Shown in pieces: positions 26,354 through 35,779 of a DNA stretch of 64,000 nt. The DNA lies in the NCBI RefSeq assembly GCF_003400205.1, contig NZ_QUQV01000002.1, forward strand, positions 1 to 64,000, written 5' to 3'. How positions within the stretch are numbered: position 1 is the stretch's first letter; every line of letters begins with the position of its first letter. The translations under genes and the position numbers were made by a program. A model generated the notes under the pieces. That model was given only the letters and a program-made list of their open reading frames with translations. It did no database searches and was not told where the DNA came from. The DNA comes from Bacillus sp. HNG (GTDB lineage Bacteria > Bacillota > Bacilli > Bacillales > Bacillaceae_L).

Positions 26354-27580
26354 TTGCACGGAACGAATAAGAATACAGAAAAATTATGGACGAAATATTA
26401 TTTTCTAACGTTTTTTTATGCTATGTCTACACAAATTGCCAATAATATGTTAATGACGGGGCTCCCCTTATATGCAATCCATCTAGGTGGCGATAATTCG
26501 ATTTCAGGTATGCTGTTTGGTTTCTTCATGTTTGTAGCAATCATTTTCAGACCTCTTTTCGGCAAAATAATAGATGAAAAGAGTCGTAGAATTGTGCTAA
26601 TTATTGGGGCTGTGGTAACTGCATTTATCACTCTTTCATACGTTGTTGCATTTTCAATTAGTCTTCTGTTAGTATTGAGAAGTCTACATGGAATAGGATT
26701 CAGTGCAACCACCAATGCATCCGGGACCGTTATTTCGGATATTGTGCCAAAACGTAGGTTGGCTGAAGGTGTTGGTTATTTTGGGTTATCTAATACACTT
26801 GCAACGGCAGTGGGACCAGCTTTAAGCATTTATCTTATTCAACAGTTTAATTATCAAGTACTTTTCATCGTTGCTGGTTTGATTGGCTTAATTTCAATTC
26901 TTTGTAGCCTATTTATTACATATGAAAAAGGAAAAACAAACGTTGAACGCAAATCATCAACTCGAAAAAGAAAAATCTCAGAACTGCTTTATGAAAAAAC
27001 AGCTCTTCCAACAGCTTTAGTAACTGCTTTTGTTTATGTTGGGATGGGTGTAGCGTTAACCTTTATTCCAACCTTCGCTCTATCTTTAGGAATCGAAGAC
27101 ATCGGTTTATATTATACGGTTTATTCAATTGCCCTATTATTCACGAGAGTTGCTGGAGGAAAATTGGCCGATAAATATGGAAGTTCATTAGTCATTATCC
27201 CTGGATTAATCATTATGACGCTCTCATTTGTGGTTTTAGCCTATGCCCATTCCTTAAGTTATTTCATCCTATCAGGCATCCTTTACGGATTAGGATTAGG
27301 TTTTGTAGAGCCAGCGTTAAATGCTGTGATGATTAAGCTTTGCCCACCTAATCGAAGAGGCGCAGGGAACTCAACTTTTTTCACTGCCAAAGATTTGGGT
27401 AGTGGTATCGGAGCTATATGCTTAGGATTTATTTCCCTTCATGCTGGCTTCAAAGCGGTCTTTTTATATAGCGCATTAAGTATCATTTTCGCATTTTTTG
27501 CATATGTATTCATCCTGCGAAGGCAAATCATATATGTGAAAACAGCAGAAAGCTCAAATATACAGGAAGCATCAGTATAG
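26354..27580 (+). CDS. MFS transporter
   Basis: The product is about 408 residues with 12 membrane helices. Motif A-like RPLFGKIIDEKSRR follows helix 2 and AGGKLADKYGSS follows helix 8. The first segment TFFYAMSTQIANNMLMTGLPLYA and IVPKRRLAEGVGYFGLSNTLATAVGP are typical of the YfcJ/AraJ-like group in Firmicutes. TTG at 26354 is chosen because AGAGGA lies 6 nt upstream; ATG codons at 26303 and 26336 have no good site. The substrate is unknown. It is divergent from the deaminase gene and ends in a strong terminator. Confidence 0.82.
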   Translation: MHGTNKNTEKLWTKYYFLTFFYAMSTQIANNMLMTGLPLYAIHLGGDNSISGMLFGFFMFVAIIFRPLFGKIIDEKSRRIVLIIGAVVTAFITLSYVVAFSISLLLVLRSLHGIGFSATTNASGTVISDIVPKRRLAEGVGYFGLSNTLATAVGPALSIYLIQQFNYQVLFIVAGLIGLISILCSLFITYEKGKTNVERKSSTRKRKISELLYEKTALPTALVTAFVYVGMGVALTFIPTFALSLGIEDIGLYYTVYSIALLFTRVAGGKLADKYGSSLVIIPGLIIMTLSFVVLAYAHSLSYFILSGILYGLGLGFVEPALNAVMIKLCPPNRRGAGNSTFFTAKDLGSGIGAICLGFISLHAGFKAVFLYSALSIIFAFFAYVFILRRQIIYVKTAESSNIQEASV

Positions 27581-27596
27581 AATCATAGATGTATAG

Positions 27597-27637
27597 AAGT
27601 GCCAGGTACCCCAAAGGTTCCTGGCACTTTGTATGTT
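27597..27637 (+). terminator. Terminator of the MFS gene
   Basis: AAGTGCCAGG (27597-27606) pairs with CCTGGCACTT (27620-27629), followed by TGTATGTTTTTT. Confidence 0.85.
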
Positions 27638-27712
27638 TTTTGAATAGAAGGAAAAAATGAAGAAGTAATGGCCAATATGTAAATCAACTAACTGAGATAG
27701 ATGGAGTAGGTT

Positions 27713-29524
27713 ATGCAACATAAAAGATCCCTAATTTTATTCATTTCCCTTTTTATATTTTTTATGGCTGGGTGTCAAAACCAACAAGAAACACTAATTA
27801 AAAATGGAGAAATCGTGATTCAACCAAAAGATGAGATATTAAATTTAGCAGGATACTGGAATTTTTATCCTTACCATTTGTTAAGTCCTAGTGATTTAGA
27901 ATCTCAAAAATATCCTCCAAAACACTCTATGAAAGTTCCAGGTTATTGGGGTACCCATAAAGGCTACGGAACCTATCAATTGGATATTCATTTTCCTATA
28001 AATTCGCTTGGGCAAACAAAGGCAATCTATATACCTCAAGTTTTTAGTGCTTATACACTATGGATTAATAATCATCTAGTTATAGAAAACGGAAAGGTTG
28101 CAAAAACAAAAGACCAAATGGTACCTAAAGGGACTCCAAAAGTAATCTTTTTCAATGTTTCTCAGGAGAATACACAAGTTCTATTACAAGTATCCAATTT
28201 TCATTTTCGTGATACTGGAATTATGGGACCCGTTTATTTAGGAAACCCTTCTGAAATTGAACATAAAGCGAAACGTGATACGTTTATTGAATGGTTTAGT
28301 ATTGGTGCTTTTCTTATTATCAGTTTTAATCATCTAAATATATTTTTTAATCGAAGAAAAGACCGTGTGCCTCTCTATTTTGGACTATTTTGTCTCGTTT
28401 ATGGATTTAGTATCTTATTAGTAGGACAAACATCCATTTTATATTTTTTTCCTGATTTAAGCTGGAATGTTGTACTTAAATTAAATTTCCTTACTATTTT
28501 TTGTAGTGTACTCCTCTTTATAAAGTATTTTTCGTTAAAATTTCCTACTGGGCAAAAGAAAATCCCAGTTCAGATTGTGATGATTCTTTCAGTAATTTGT
28601 ATCGTAATCGTTCTGGTTACTGAATCAGTTATTTTTACGAACTTAGTTTATATTCTCTATGTTATATTACTTATCACGTTCTCTTACATCCTGTACCTAA
28701 TCATGAAAGGCATCAAATTAAAGCAGGTTGGCGCATATGTGATTGGTCTATCGCTTTTAATATTGATTGGAACAGCGATCAATGATCTTATGTTTGACGC
28801 CCAAATGATTAATACCACCATTTTGTCACCACTTGGAATTGTTGCCTTTATTGGAGCTCAATCCATTATCATAACAAAAAGATATGCTGAGTCGTTTTCT
28901 GAGAATGAAATGCTATCAAGTGAACTTGAAGCCACCCAAAAGGAAATTTTATTTACACTTGGGGAAATAACAGAAACCCGTTCAAAAGAAACCGGTAACC
29001 ATGTTAGACGGGTAGCCGAGTACTCTAAATTATTGGCATTAAAATACGGTTTGTCCAAAGAAGAGGCAGAACTACTAAAAAGTGCTTCTCCCCTACACGA
29101 TGTTGGGAAAATTGGCATTCCAGATTCAATCCTAAACAAACCTCAAAAATTAACAAAAGAAGAATACGAAATCATGAAAACTCATACCACCATTGGATAT
29201 CAAATGTTAAAACATTCGAACCGGAGAATCTTGGATGCTGCAGCGATAATCGCTTTGACCCATCATGAAAAATATGATGGTAGTGGTTATCCAGAAGGCT
29301 TGAAAGGTGAAGAAATCCCCTTATACGGAAGAATTGCTGCTATTTCAGATGTATTTGATGCCTTAAGCACCGATCGAGTTTATAAAAAGGCATGGGAAAT
29401 GAAAAGGATAATGGAATACTTCAAGGACCAAAAAGGAAAACATTTTGATCCTCAACTAGTCGACCTCTTTTTGGAGAATATAAACGAATTTGTTTCGATT
29501 AAGGAGTCTTTTAATGGGAAATAA
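27713..29524 (+). CDS. Membrane HD-GYP protein with extracellular DISM-like domain
   Basis: The 603-residue protein is a candidate cyclic-di-GMP phosphodiesterase. It starts with a lipoprotein-like signal (FMAGC, Cys at about 21), then an extracellular beta-sandwich (LAGYWNFYPYHLL, KVPGYWG, YTLWINNHLV) like the 7TMR-DISM sensory domains, about seven membrane helices (residues 200-395), a short linker helix, and the HD-GYP domain (about 410-595). The domain retains HD in SPLHDVGKIGIP and HHEKYDGSGYP, so it should be catalytically competent. The extracellular part may sense a carbohydrate or other ligand. A lipid anchor combined with a 7TM region is unusual and might be a misread signal peptide. 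Confidence 0.88.
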   Translation: MQHKRSLILFISLFIFFMAGCQNQQETLIKNGEIVIQPKDEILNLAGYWNFYPYHLLSPSDLESQKYPPKHSMKVPGYWGTHKGYGTYQLDIHFPINSLGQTKAIYIPQVFSAYTLWINNHLVIENGKVAKTKDQMVPKGTPKVIFFNVSQENTQVLLQVSNFHFRDTGIMGPVYLGNPSEIEHKAKRDTFIEWFSIGAFLIISFNHLNIFFNRRKDRVPLYFGLFCLVYGFSILLVGQTSILYFFPDLSWNVVLKLNFLTIFCSVLLFIKYFSLKFPTGQKKIPVQIVMILSVICIVIVLVTESVIFTNLVYILYVILLITFSYILYLIMKGIKLKQVGAYVIGLSLLILIGTAINDLMFDAQMINTTILSPLGIVAFIGAQSIIITKRYAESFSENEMLSSELEATQKEILFTLGEITETRSKETGNHVRRVAEYSKLLALKYGLSKEEAELLKSASPLHDVGKIGIPDSILNKPQKLTKEEYEIMKTHTTIGYQMLKHSNRRILDAAAIIALTHHEKYDGSGYPEGLKGEEIPLYGRIAAISDVFDALSTDRVYKKAWEMKRIMEYFKDQKGKHFDPQLVDLFLENINEFVSIKESFNGK

Positions 29525-29534
29525 AACGGTTGTT

Positions 29535-30143
29535 TTACCGAACTGGCTTTGCCCAAATAAGATGTACAGCATGTAACATGTAATGCTCTGATTTAACGAT
29601 GGATAGTGGAGATTCTTGCACAAGCTTCAGAATGTCGCGATTCATATGACACCCTACCTTTTTCATATAAAAAGAGTTTGTTTTATGTTGAAGCCAGGCA
29701 ACGAATGAGTTTGTGCTAATCCCATGTTCATAGAGAAGAATCTTCCCGTCCTCCTTACACCAGGAAGCCATTTGCGTAAGTACTTTATCAGGATGAGGGT
29801 ATGAGCAAAGAGACAATGTTGAGATCACCGTGTCATAGTTATTCTCAGGCAGAGCGATCTCTTCCACATTTCCAAGTCGAAAATCAACCTGACGCCCTTG
29901 TTCCGCTGCCACGATTCTTGCTTGTTCAAGCATATTAGGACTAAAATCAACCGCAGTGATTCTCGATGACTTTGGATAAAATTGAAAGTTCATTCCCGCT
30001 CCAACCGATAATTCCAAGATATTTCCTGTGGCGGACTGTAGAAGCTTACTCCTCAGTCGAAAATCTATATTTTTTTGTTTGGCTCGTTTATAATACTTAC
30101 CCGCTTGCTTATTAAAAATCTCAACTTGGCGTTCGATGTTCAT
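29535..30143 (-). CDS. Class I SAM-dependent methyltransferase
   Basis: The roughly 202-residue protein has the Rossmann-like SAM fold: motif I as ILELSVGAGMNFQF, the acidic residue in ITAVDFSPNMLEQA, and motif IV as YDTVISTLSLCSYP. This pattern is close to the UbiE-like small methyltransferases annotated in Bacillus for phospholipid or small-molecule methylation. ATG at 30143 with GGGGGTG upstream is preferred over 30158. A PerR/Fur-like palindrome lies 48 nt upstream. It is convergent with the HD-GYP gene, with 10 nt between stop codons. Confidence 0.85.
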   Translation of the reverse strand: MNIERQVEIFNKQAGKYYKRAKQKNIDFRLRSKLLQSATGNILELSVGAGMNFQFYPKSSRITAVDFSPNMLEQARIVAAEQGRQVDFRLGNVEEIALPENNYDTVISTLSLCSYPHPDKVLTQMASWCKEDGKILLYEHGISTNSFVAWLQHKTNSFYMKKVGCHMNRDILKLVQESPLSIVKSEHYMLHAVHLIWAKPVR

Positions 30144-30190
30144 TTTAAACACCCCCATTTGTAGATATTAATGAATCGCACTCTTTATGA

Positions 30191-30205
30191 TTACAATTAT
30201 TGTAA
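30191..30205. promoter_or_regulatory. PerR/Fur-like 7-1-7 box
   Basis: TTACAATTATTGTAA is a perfect 7-1-7 inverted repeat differing from the PerR consensus TTATAATNATTATAA at two symmetric positions. It is placed for control of the methyltransferase gene. Confidence 0.45.
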
Positions 30206-30240
30206 AGGTTGTTGATCATGTAAATCAATGCACAAAAGAA

Positions 30241-30265
30241 AAAGAGCCCTGTTTAGGAGCTCTTC
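30241..30265 (-). terminator. Terminator of the carboxypeptidase gene
   Basis: AGAGC and GCTCT with partly paired flanks form a hairpin at 30243-30263. On the minus strand it is followed by TTTTTCTTTTG. Confidence 0.65.
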
Positions 30266-30269
30266 TAGT

Positions 30270-31091
30270 CTATTTTTCTACTACACCAAGATATTCCTCT
30301 AATGTTAGTCCATGTTCTGTCATATATTTCGCATGTTCTACACCTACATAGCGAAGATGCCATGGCTCGTACATATAGCCTGTGATATCTTCTTTACCTT
30401 GTTGAAAGCGAATGATAAATCCAAATTCAGCCGCGTGCTCGGCAACCCACTTGCCTTCCACGGTTTCTCCAAACTCTTGTACAAGCTGGTTGTCAACACT
30501 ATCACTAGTCACATCCATCGCAAGACCCGTTTGATGTTCACTTTGCCCTGGTTTTGCACTAAATGTACTTGCTTCTTCTTCCCCATGTGCACGCACATAA
30601 GAATCATAAAGCATATTCTGTGTACCATAAGAACGGTAGCCAGATTGTGCATGTAGTGTAATTCCATCATTACTTGCCCCGGCAAATAATTGTTCAAGAG
30701 CATCAGCAGCCTCTTTTACCATATATTTACGTTCCGATACGGACGTGGAAAATGCTACATTAGGAACCGAAAGATTTTGTGGTACATAGGTTTCATCCAA
30801 TACCCCAACCTCTTTATTTACTAACAATAAAAATGGATCATTAGGATCAATAACTGGCTTCGCATCTTCAGGAGCCACTTCTGTCTGTTCACCTGCCGTT
30901 TGGGTCTCAGGTGCGTCCACTTTTTCCGGCAATGCTTCCCCATTGCTCTCTTTGCTTAAGGCGATTTTTCCAATCACGACTTCCTTAATCGAAGTATAGC
31001 TTTCTTGTAAAATATCAGAAAAAGCTTCCCTCGTAAAAAATAGAGAGGACGCCACCAATACAAGTACCAACCCGATGATTACTTTCTTCAA
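30270..31091 (-). CDS. VanY/YodJ-like D-alanyl-D-alanine carboxypeptidase
   Basis: The 273-residue exported enzyme trims the terminal D-Ala of peptidoglycan stem peptides. It has an N-terminal hydrophobic anchor (residues 3-19), a Pro/Glu/Thr-rich linker (about 50-85), and the VanY/DacY zinc peptidase domain with SGYRSYGTQ, SEHQTGLAMDVTS (His and Asp ligands) and EPWHLRYVG (catalytic Glu and His ligand). Length and layout match Bacillus YodJ. There is no vancomycin-resistance gene nearby, so it is most likely a housekeeping wall enzyme. Confidence 0.9.
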   Translation of the reverse strand: MKKVIIGLVLVLVASSLFFTREAFSDILQESYTSIKEVVIGKIALSKESNGEALPEKVDAPETQTAGEQTEVAPEDAKPVIDPNDPFLLLVNKEVGVLDETYVPQNLSVPNVAFSTSVSERKYMVKEAADALEQLFAGASNDGITLHAQSGYRSYGTQNMLYDSYVRAHGEEEASTFSAKPGQSEHQTGLAMDVTSDSVDNQLVQEFGETVEGKWVAEHAAEFGFIIRFQQGKEDITGYMYEPWHLRYVGVEHAKYMTEHGLTLEEYLGVVEK

Positions 31092-31212
31092 TGTAATTCC
31101 TCTTCCCTAATCGATATCTTTTATCTCCACCTATCATTCTACTATATTTTACAAGAATCGACACAGGGAATTAGTTGTAAGTTTTTAGCATGAAGAAAGT
31201 ACTAATGGGCCA

Positions 31213-31234
31213 GGGGGACGGTTCTTGTGGTTCC
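31213..31234. repeat. REP-like palindrome half, copy 2
   Basis: The GGGGGACGGTTC core followed by TTGTGGTTCC matches the repeat arm found at 46620 and 57565. Only one arm is present here. It is in the 289-nt spacer upstream of the 31387 gene, in which I see no other gene. Confidence 0.5.
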
Positions 31235-31386
31235 ATGTTACTTATCTTTTAAATACCAATCGTTTTTTGACCGATCTATCACGATTTTTTACCAAATACC
31301 CACTTTCATATACTCATTTTAACTGTTACTCTTAATCTATCAGTTACCTTAATTGTTTTTTCTCAATTTAAAAGGGTGGGATGTTT

Positions 31387-31725
31387 ATGAGGAAAATGAT
31401 ACTTCTACTCCTAACGATTTTCCTAGTGCTTGTTTTAGGAGCTACGATTATCAGTGTTAAGAATAAGGATAGAGATATCCTCCTATATCACGGAAATGTG
31501 TACTCAAATGCAACCGACCTGGAATGGTTTCAAAAGAAAAAGGAGAGTTTCCAAAAAGGAGAGAAAATGGGCGAAACAAATAAAGCGTTACTCTTCAGAT
31601 GGAATTTTTCTGCAACAAAATTACCAAAAGGAACAGCTGTGTATTCTACAAATGATACGGGAGTATTTATAGCTGAAACGGAAGCTGGAGAGCTCCTCTT
31701 TTATATACGGCAGCTTAAGGAATGA
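31387..31725 (+). CDS. Membrane-anchored hypothetical protein
   Basis: The protein is about 112 residues with an N-terminal hydrophobic helix (residues 3-22) and a soluble outer domain containing YHGNVYSNATDLEW and GTAVYSTNDTGVFIAE, a pattern seen in small Bacillus proteins of unknown function. ATG at 31387 has AAAGGGTGGG 6 nt upstream; an ATG at 31381 abuts the site. A terminator follows (31793-31826). No functional assignment is possible. Confidence 0.7.
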   Translation: MRKMILLLLTIFLVLVLGATIISVKNKDRDILLYHGNVYSNATDLEWFQKKKESFQKGEKMGETNKALLFRWNFSATKLPKGTAVYSTNDTGVFIAETEAGELLFYIRQLKE

Positions 31726-31792
31726 GTCATTTACTACATCATGCCGAATTCATCATCTCTGAAAATTCACTATCTAGGTTACCTAATATGTA

Positions 31793-31826
31793 AAACAAGC
31801 CACTTCATATTGCGAGTGGCTTGTTT
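31793..31826 (+). terminator. Terminator
   Basis: AAACAAGCCACT (31793-31804) pairs with AGTGGCTTGTTT (31815-31826). It lies after the hypothetical membrane protein gene and before the ger operon. Confidence 0.75.
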
Positions 31827-31950
31827 ACATGTCTACCTTATAAAAAGTCACCCTCCCCAACATTAAATTTAACCATCACCCTCTCGTTATGCATAATTTG
31901 GTAACACAATCAAATCCTAACAGGAGTGGAACTTATTTGGTGGTGGTGGA

Positions 31951-33036
31951 ATGCATTTCTCGCGTACTCAGTTAATTTTTGTTCTCATACTTTTTATTGG
32001 GATTTCCAATCATGTGCTCATCATGCCCCATTTGCTTTCAGCAGGAAAACGTGATGCATGGGTATCTGTATTGTTTGCCTATGCGATCCTCCTGTTATGG
32101 GGATTCATCCTTTATTTAATCATGAAAAAAAATCAACAGCGACTATGTCTTTATGACTGGATTTCAACACGAGCCGGAGTCACGGTTTCTCGCGTAGTCA
32201 TCGCCATCCTTGTGGTTTATGTTTTTACGATTAGTGCTATTTCATTTTATGATTTGATTCAATCCGTCAATATTTATTTTTTACCGCATACACCATCCTT
32301 TGTTGTGATGCTTCCTTTCCTTTTGATTTGTATTTGGTCAGCCTATAGTGGCTTAAAATCGATTGTCTATGTGTCCACGATATTATTGCCGATTGTTTGG
32401 GTACTTGGAATTTTTGTAGCTACGTTTACTTTTAACGAAAAAGATTATTCCTATTTATTTCCTGTTCTTGTCGAAGGTTATCAACCCGTTGTAAAAGGGG
32501 CCATTATCGTTCTTGGTGGAGGTGCAGATTTCCTTGTATTGTTACTTCTTCAGCATCACTTAAAAAAATCGTTTACGTTTTTTAACCTTTTCATACTGAT
32601 TACGATTTTAGCTGGTCTAATCCTAGGTCCAACAACGGGTTCCTTGGCATCCTTTGGTCCAGCGGTTTCCTCTGATATGAGGTTCCCAGCTTTTGAACAA
32701 TGGAGACTCATAACGTTGGGAAATTATATTTCACATGTTGACTTTTTGGCGGTGTTTCAATTATTAAGTGGCGAACTTATCCGGGTTTCATTGGGTCTTT
32801 ACTTATTGGCAGATATGGTTAAATGCCATACCTCGCCCTCTAAAAAAAAGAAGATGTTTATTGTCACCTCCCTTCTCTTAGCATTATTGACGGTCCTTCC
32901 ATTAAGTGACATGTGGGTACAAACACTGATTGGGAGATACTTTTATCCAGCTGCATTTATAAGTGCTGTGTTACTTTCGTTGGCTTTATTGATTTTTTGC
33001 TACTTGCCAATGAAGAAAGGAACCCAAAGTCTATGA
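31951..33036 (+). CDS. Spore germination protein, GerAB family permease
   Basis: The 361-residue protein has ten membrane helices and the GerAB/endospore APC-permease pattern, beginning SRTQLIFVLILFIGISNHVL. GerAB-type subunits bind the amino acid or sugar germinant in the spore inner membrane. It is the first gene of a three-gene operon, and its stop overlaps the start of the GerAA-like gene (ATGA). The ribosome binding site is GGTGGTGG. The germinant it recognises is unknown. Confidence 0.92.
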   Translation: MHFSRTQLIFVLILFIGISNHVLIMPHLLSAGKRDAWVSVLFAYAILLLWGFILYLIMKKNQQRLCLYDWISTRAGVTVSRVVIAILVVYVFTISAISFYDLIQSVNIYFLPHTPSFVVMLPFLLICIWSAYSGLKSIVYVSTILLPIVWVLGIFVATFTFNEKDYSYLFPVLVEGYQPVVKGAIIVLGGGADFLVLLLLQHHLKKSFTFFNLFILITILAGLILGPTTGSLASFGPAVSSDMRFPAFEQWRLITLGNYISHVDFLAVFQLLSGELIRVSLGLYLLADMVKCHTSPSKKKKMFIVTSLLLALLTVLPLSDMWVQTLIGRYFYPAAFISAVLLSLALLIFCYLPMKKGTQSL

Positions 33037-34463
33037 ACATGAAAGAATTCGATCATTTATTAGAAAACGAAAACTTAACATGTGATGAAATCAAAGATTT
33101 TTTTCGACATTATGCCGATATTGAATTTATACCGATTGAAAACGATGAGTTTCTCCAAGCTTTTTATTGCAAAGGAATGCTTGATTCATCACAGTTAAAC
33201 GAGTATTTCAACCGAATCGTCCTAAGTATTGGGCATGAAGAACCACGCAAGTTTTCCCAAGAGCTCCCACCTGTCCAGCATATAAAAAGCATGCAAGAAA
33301 TGGTGAATCTTGTGTTTTCTGGTTCCCTGATTTTTTTTAGAGAAGGAACCCCATTCTTTCATGTGTTCAATATTAGTAAAGTGCCACAACGAAACCCTCA
33401 AGAATCAACGACAGAGGTTTCGATTAAGGGACCAAAGGATAGTTTTACCGAAGAAATGAATGTAAACATATCCTTAATTCGAAAAAGAATGAAATCTGCA
33501 CAACTCTATTCCGAGAAATTCACCTTAGGAACGTTGAGTAAAACAGAGGTCTCATTGCTTTATTTACATGATAAAGCCAATAAGGACATCATTGAGGAAG
33601 CGAGGAAACGACTCGCTACCTTTCAATCGGAAAGCGTTGTAAGCAGTGGTCAATTGGAACAATGGATTTCCGATCGTACATTTTCGTTGTTTCCCTTATT
33701 TGATTATGTGACACGCCCGGACTATATCATTGAATGCATGGTACGCGGAAGATTTATCATCATTGTCAATGGCTCACCCTCTGTGTTAATAGGACCAATT
33801 AATGTTTTTGAGCTCATTAAATCGCCAGAGGATGTTCATTTTCCTTACTATTTTGTTCTGTTTGGACGGTTTATTCGACTTGTCGGATTGCTAATCGCCA
33901 TTTTCCTACCAGGATTTTGGGTTTCGCTATCTTCTGTCAATATTGACCAGCTTCCGTTTGCCTTATTAGCCACTGTCGTTGTCTCTCGTGAAGGATTGCC
34001 ATTACCTATTGGTCTCGAAGCCATCTTTATACTTGGTTTGTTCGAATTGTTAAGAGAAGCTGGCGTCCGCATGCCCACTATTCTTGGTCAAACGGTATCC
34101 ATTGTCGGCGGTATCATTATTGGTGATGCAGCAATTCGGGCAGGTCTTGCATCCCCGACGATGATTGTTGTCATTGCATTAACCGCTGTTGCAAGCTACA
34201 CACTTGTCAATCAATCATTAGTAGGAACAGTTAGTATCCTTCGAGTTTATACGATATTACTGTCTATTTTTTTAGGAGTATATGGGCTTTTTGTTGGATT
34301 CTTTAGTGTTCTTATTTATCTATCTAAATTGGAGTCCTTTGGGGTGGCTTATCTTGAACCAGCCGCATCATTAACATTTAAAGAATATCTAGCGGCCCTG
34401 TTTGTGGATCCCTTTAAACGGAAAAAATTTGGAATATCATTTATACAGAAGCGGAGAAAGTAG
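33033..34463 (+). CDS. Spore germination protein, GerAA family
   Basis: The product is about 476 residues: a cytoplasmic N-terminal domain of about 270 residues (with DYVTRPDYIIECMVRGRFIIIVNGSP) and a C-terminal domain with four to five membrane helices including REAGVRMPTILGQTVSIVGGIIIGDAA, the characteristic GerA-family segment. GerAA subunits oligomerise into the germinant-gated channel. The start at 33033 overlaps the GerAB stop by 4 nt; a longer frame from 32913 is inside the GerAB gene. A start at 33039 is also possible. Confidence 0.92.
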   Translation: MNMKEFDHLLENENLTCDEIKDFFRHYADIEFIPIENDEFLQAFYCKGMLDSSQLNEYFNRIVLSIGHEEPRKFSQELPPVQHIKSMQEMVNLVFSGSLIFFREGTPFFHVFNISKVPQRNPQESTTEVSIKGPKDSFTEEMNVNISLIRKRMKSAQLYSEKFTLGTLSKTEVSLLYLHDKANKDIIEEARKRLATFQSESVVSSGQLEQWISDRTFSLFPLFDYVTRPDYIIECMVRGRFIIIVNGSPSVLIGPINVFELIKSPEDVHFPYYFVLFGRFIRLVGLLIAIFLPGFWVSLSSVNIDQLPFALLATVVVSREGLPLPIGLEAIFILGLFELLREAGVRMPTILGQTVSIVGGIIIGDAAIRAGLASPTMIVVIALTAVASYTLVNQSLVGTVSILRVYTILLSIFLGVYGLFVGFFSVLIYLSKLESFGVAYLEPAASLTFKEYLAALFVDPFKRKKFGISFIQKRRK

Positions 34464-34464
34464 G

Positions 34465-35625
34465 ATGAAGCGAAAAATAACCTGTTCAATTACTCTTGTC
34501 TTATGTCTTGTCCTTGTTAGTGCTTGCAATGACATCGGTGAAATTGAAAATCAAAACTTCGCCACCGCTATCGGCGTCGATTACCGAGATGGGAAATATT
34601 TTGTCTCGATTCAAATGATTGGACTAACGTCTGTTGCAAAAAGAGAGGGTGGTGACAAAGGACCACCTGAAGTATATGTTTCCGAAACGACTGGAAAAAC
34701 CTTTATCGATGCTTTTTTCAAAGCCTATCATACTGCCCAAGAACGATTTCTCTGGGCACATGTCACCGCAATTGTTTTAAGCGAAAATGCACTCAAACAA
34801 GGATTGGATAGTATATTTGATGGCTTGACACGATACTACGAATTCCGCCCAACTCCATGGATTTTTGGGACAAAGGATTCCATACTTGATGTTTTGTCAA
34901 CAACTGGATTTTTCAATCAAAATTCATTAAATACGATTCTTCATAGTCCAAAAAGTTCTTACGAGCAAAGCTCGACCATCAAGCCTGTAAAATTAAATCA
35001 ATTTGTACGTGAATTTTTTGACCCAGGTCGAACTACGTATATCCCTTCGCTTTCAATTGATGATACTCAGTGGAAGAAAAATAAAAAAAATGAGGGGAAA
35101 CTAGCTATTGATGGGGCCTTTTTTCTAGGTAACCAAAAATACAAAGGCTATTTTCCATATGAGAAAATAAAAGGCATACGCTGGCTGACACCAGAAACAG
35201 TACGCGCATCCATACTAGTACCGGACGAAACACACCCTGAATTTATTACCGTCCTTGATCATGAAATGGTAAAAGTTCATCCTGAAAAACAAGACGGAAG
35301 ATTCCGTTTTACCATCCTCTTCATGGCGGATGGACAAGTAAGTAATCGCATAACGAACAATACGATTAATGTAAACGCGATGGAGAAGTTCGTTAAAAAG
35401 GGAGTTATTTCTGAAATAAGACAATTGTATCAATTAGGTCGAGAGCATAATGTTGATTTCTTGAACTTAGAGCATCAGCTATACAGAAAGCATCCTGCTG
35501 AATGGAAAAAGCTAAAAAGCCAGGATGGCTTACTTCAAGAAGACAGCTTAAAGTCGATTGAAGCGCATATCACACTTGAACACTCCGGCTCATTCAAAAA
35601 TCGAAAAATCGAGATTAAAGAATGA
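34465..35625 (+). CDS. Spore germination lipoprotein, Ger(x)C family
   Basis: The 386-residue protein carries a lipoprotein signal with lipobox LVSAC (Cys at residue 20) and the GerAC pattern: DIGEIENQNFATAIGVDY at the N-terminus and a C-terminal region with VDFLNLEHQLYRKHPAEW. It is the outer lipoprotein subunit of the germinant receptor. ATG at 34465 follows the GerAA stop by one nucleotide, with GGAG upstream. The operon order is therefore B-A-C. Confidence 0.92.
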   Translation: MKRKITCSITLVLCLVLVSACNDIGEIENQNFATAIGVDYRDGKYFVSIQMIGLTSVAKREGGDKGPPEVYVSETTGKTFIDAFFKAYHTAQERFLWAHVTAIVLSENALKQGLDSIFDGLTRYYEFRPTPWIFGTKDSILDVLSTTGFFNQNSLNTILHSPKSSYEQSSTIKPVKLNQFVREFFDPGRTTYIPSLSIDDTQWKKNKKNEGKLAIDGAFFLGNQKYKGYFPYEKIKGIRWLTPETVRASILVPDETHPEFITVLDHEMVKVHPEKQDGRFRFTILFMADGQVSNRITNNTINVNAMEKFVKKGVISEIRQLYQLGREHNVDFLNLEHQLYRKHPAEWKKLKSQDGLLQEDSLKSIEAHITLEHSGSFKNRKIEIKE

Positions 35626-35779
35626 TTGCCCAGAAAAAAACAATTGACGTAATTCGTCAGGTGTCTTTGTAATTCATATCAGAAAATGTTTTTTAGCTAC
35701 ATCTAACTCTGCAAGGAATTGTATGATCTTTGTATTGAAATACTACTAATTAAAATCCCTTTTATCCGGAGTGAAACCA

